Part shown: positions 62,578-64,000 of the stretch, in pieces | Position numbering within the stretch: the stretch's first letter is position 1 | Layout of the letters: the number at the start of each line of letters is the position of its first letter | Assembly (NCBI RefSeq): GCF_037975245.1 | Contig: NC_092582.1 | Location: 8,144,001-8,208,000, forward strand | From: Apostichopus japonicus | Taxonomy: Eukaryota > Echinodermata > Holothuroidea > Aspidochirotida > Stichopodidae | Reading direction: 5' to 3' | Length of the DNA stretch: 64,000 nt | Translations under genes and position numbers: made by a program | The notes under the pieces: generated by a model | Database searches by the model: none | The model's input: only the letters and a program-made list of their open reading frames with translations | What the model was told of the DNA's origin: nothing

Positions 62578-62880
62578 TGGTCTGACGTTTCGATCCTAGC
62601 AGGATCTGCTTCAGAGGCTAAATGACAAGTGACGTATGTCAGAACATTTGTTCTTATCCCTTAAGTTTAAAGGGCAACTATAGGCAAACTTCTGGTGTAG
62701 ATATGTCATAGTGCAACCAAAGGGGAAATTGTAACACAGATGAACGAATAACAGAGCAAGTACCTCATGGATGACATTAACACCAAATACATTTTGAGGC
62801 CATAACATGTTTGTCTCTCTGTTGAGTTTTGTTTTCGCCCAAGGACCAGCTGAGCTCATCAGCTAACAGCCCCTTGATCT
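62578..62880 (-). mobile_element. Penelope-like terminal fragment with hairpin and hammerhead-like motifs
   Basis: At 62581-62620, minus strand, gcctctgaagcagatcctgc is followed by taggatcgaaacgtcaga, the third copy of the motif seen at 1 and 32936. At 62831-62862, minus strand, CTGATGAGCTC is followed 9 bases later by GGGCGAAAAC; GCTC and GGGC can pair. CTGATGA and GAAA around a stem are the core of hammerhead ribozymes, which Penelope-like elements are known to carry. No coding part remains here. Confidence 0.42.
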
Positions 62881-63002
62881 AGCTAATAGTCTCGGCACTA
62901 TAATATATATACAGCCTGTGTTCAACTATGTATACATGAATCAAAATTGAAGGAAAGTATAGAAAATGCCACTGGAAGTGATGTGCATGTCTATCAAATG
63001 TT

Positions 63003-63282
63003 CAAATGTTGGTTAATCCTAACCTCTTGGGATTCCCTTGGGAACTAAAACAGAGCGGAGAGGGCTAATTGTTGAAGCCAGTGTAATGGCTCATACTAGA
63101 TCATCACAGAGATAGGGTTTTAAATGTTGGCTAATTCTAACCCTTGGGATTACTAAACTAAACAGAGTAGAGATGGCTAATTGAAGAAGACGGTGTAATG
63201 GTCCTTAAAGATCATCAGAGAGATTGGGTTTCAAATGTTGGTTAATCCTAACCCTTGGGATTACTAAACTAAACAGAGCAGA
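63003..63282. repeat. Tandem repeat, about 2.4 copies of 115-120 bp
   Basis: Each copy begins aaatgttgg-taat-ctaac, continues with ccttgggatt, actaaa-cagag, ggctaattg, ggtgtaatgg and agatcatca-agagat-gggt, and leads into the next. The third copy is cut after about 45 bases. Confidence 0.9.
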
Positions 63283-64000
63283 CAACCACAAGCTTCTTCA
63301 GTTTTGTTGATACCTTCGTTAATTAAGGTCGAAATACAACAGTGAGTTTGCAAGCTATCTGTCATATCAAAAAGTCATTAATTCAATATGGCTTATAAAA
63401 CAGGTCATGTGCAGAAGGAAATTTTGCTTTGTTGCAAACCTAATTTATATGAAGCCCCATGTTACCATGGAGACTGTTACTAATGCACAAAACGCTCTGT
63501 GTAGTCAATACGTAGCTCAGCTCTGTCTGCCTATATAGTATGTACACTGAGGTTGCTTTTGAATAGTTATTAGCATAAAAATCCCATGATACAAACCATC
63601 AAATGGGTCATAACTGTAATTAACTGTCACGAAAGCTACACTGAATATGCAGTAACCAAATTTCTGCAAACGGTTGTTTGCACTTTGGAGTGCAATTGAC
63701 CCTATTCTGTCCAAATTGCTGTGTTGTCAATTGTTGAGTCTTAGTCAATGGATTTGGTTTGCAAATTAGGAACTGCATGGGGTCTGACTCTGTTCTTTCA
63801 ACAGTTTTTTAAACAACTCTGTTCACCCATGGAGGTAAAAAATGGTCCTACATGCTGTTTTACCTCCATGGTTCACCTTAGCTGCACATACTGAAGAGAT
63901 GATGAATGAGGTACGACCTCCATGAGTAGTTTGAGAAAGTGTTCAGACGCTGTCCATCTGACTGAGGGAGCCTGCCTAGTAACTCTCTGACATTTGAAAA
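63283..64000. other. No gene recognised
   Basis: AT-rich intron 3 sequence. A short palindrome-like pair (catggaggtaaaaaatgg and ttttacctccatgg) lies at about 63829-63872. No exon resembling KCNT S2 was found. Confidence 0.4.

Larger units (their letters stand above)
61356..64000 (+). other. KCNT: KCNT intron 3 (start only, runs off the window)
   Basis: The intron begins with donor GTAAGA and continues past the window edge, so it is at least 2.6 kb. It contains an AT-rich stretch (61.6-62.0 kb), a 292-bp hAT-type MITE (62143-62434), a Penelope-like terminal fragment on the minus strand (62.58-62.87 kb) and a threefold repeat near 63.0-63.3 kb. No exon continuing toward S2 was recognised. Confidence 0.85.

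Overview
This is eukaryotic nuclear DNA: AT-rich and gene-poor, full of non-coding repeats, with short exons bounded by GT/AG introns. The only gene I can support is the 5' part of a Slo2/KCNT-type (Slack/Slick) sodium-activated potassium channel gene on the + strand. The tRNA-derived SINEs, CR1/L2-like LINE tails, MITEs and Penelope-like remnants suit a marine invertebrate. An echinoderm or other ambulacrarian is my guess from overall texture; the sequence alone does not prove it.

Layout. Positions 1-39.7 kb hold no gene I can support. This part contains tandem repeats (2.2, 5.2, 6.7-7.6, 13.6 and 15.2 kb), a 416-bp TIR element (12.0 kb), three full-length SINE copies (11.6, 19.1 and 20.5 kb), a foldback element (10.6 kb), LINE fragments (12.9, 32.2 and 38.0 kb) and a probable Penelope/GIY-YIG remnant (34.4-34.7 kb). 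The first coding exon of the channel lies at 39773-39852. It is followed by a 20.7-kb intron rich in repeats: a threefold 249-bp duplication at 43.7-44.4 kb, a 125-bp satellite with about 23 monomers at 51.7-54.75 kb, an 11-copy minisatellite at 55.2-55.7 kb, a pair of oppositely oriented TTAA-flanked MITEs, and SINE pieces. Coding exons 2 and 3 are at 60522-60601 and 61256-61355. They encode the conserved pre-S1 segment and the S1 helix. The rest of the gene lies beyond the right edge; intron 3 carries a clean hAT-type MITE with a perfect 8-bp target duplication.

The three exons join in frame (phase 2, then phase 1) into 86 complete codons, and the next exon must begin by completing a Trp codon. 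Main points for follow-up: a possible second, very short first exon at 57654-57670 with the same splice phase; the satellite, which looks amplified from part of a locally duplicated block; and hammerhead-like motifs near Penelope-type remnants.
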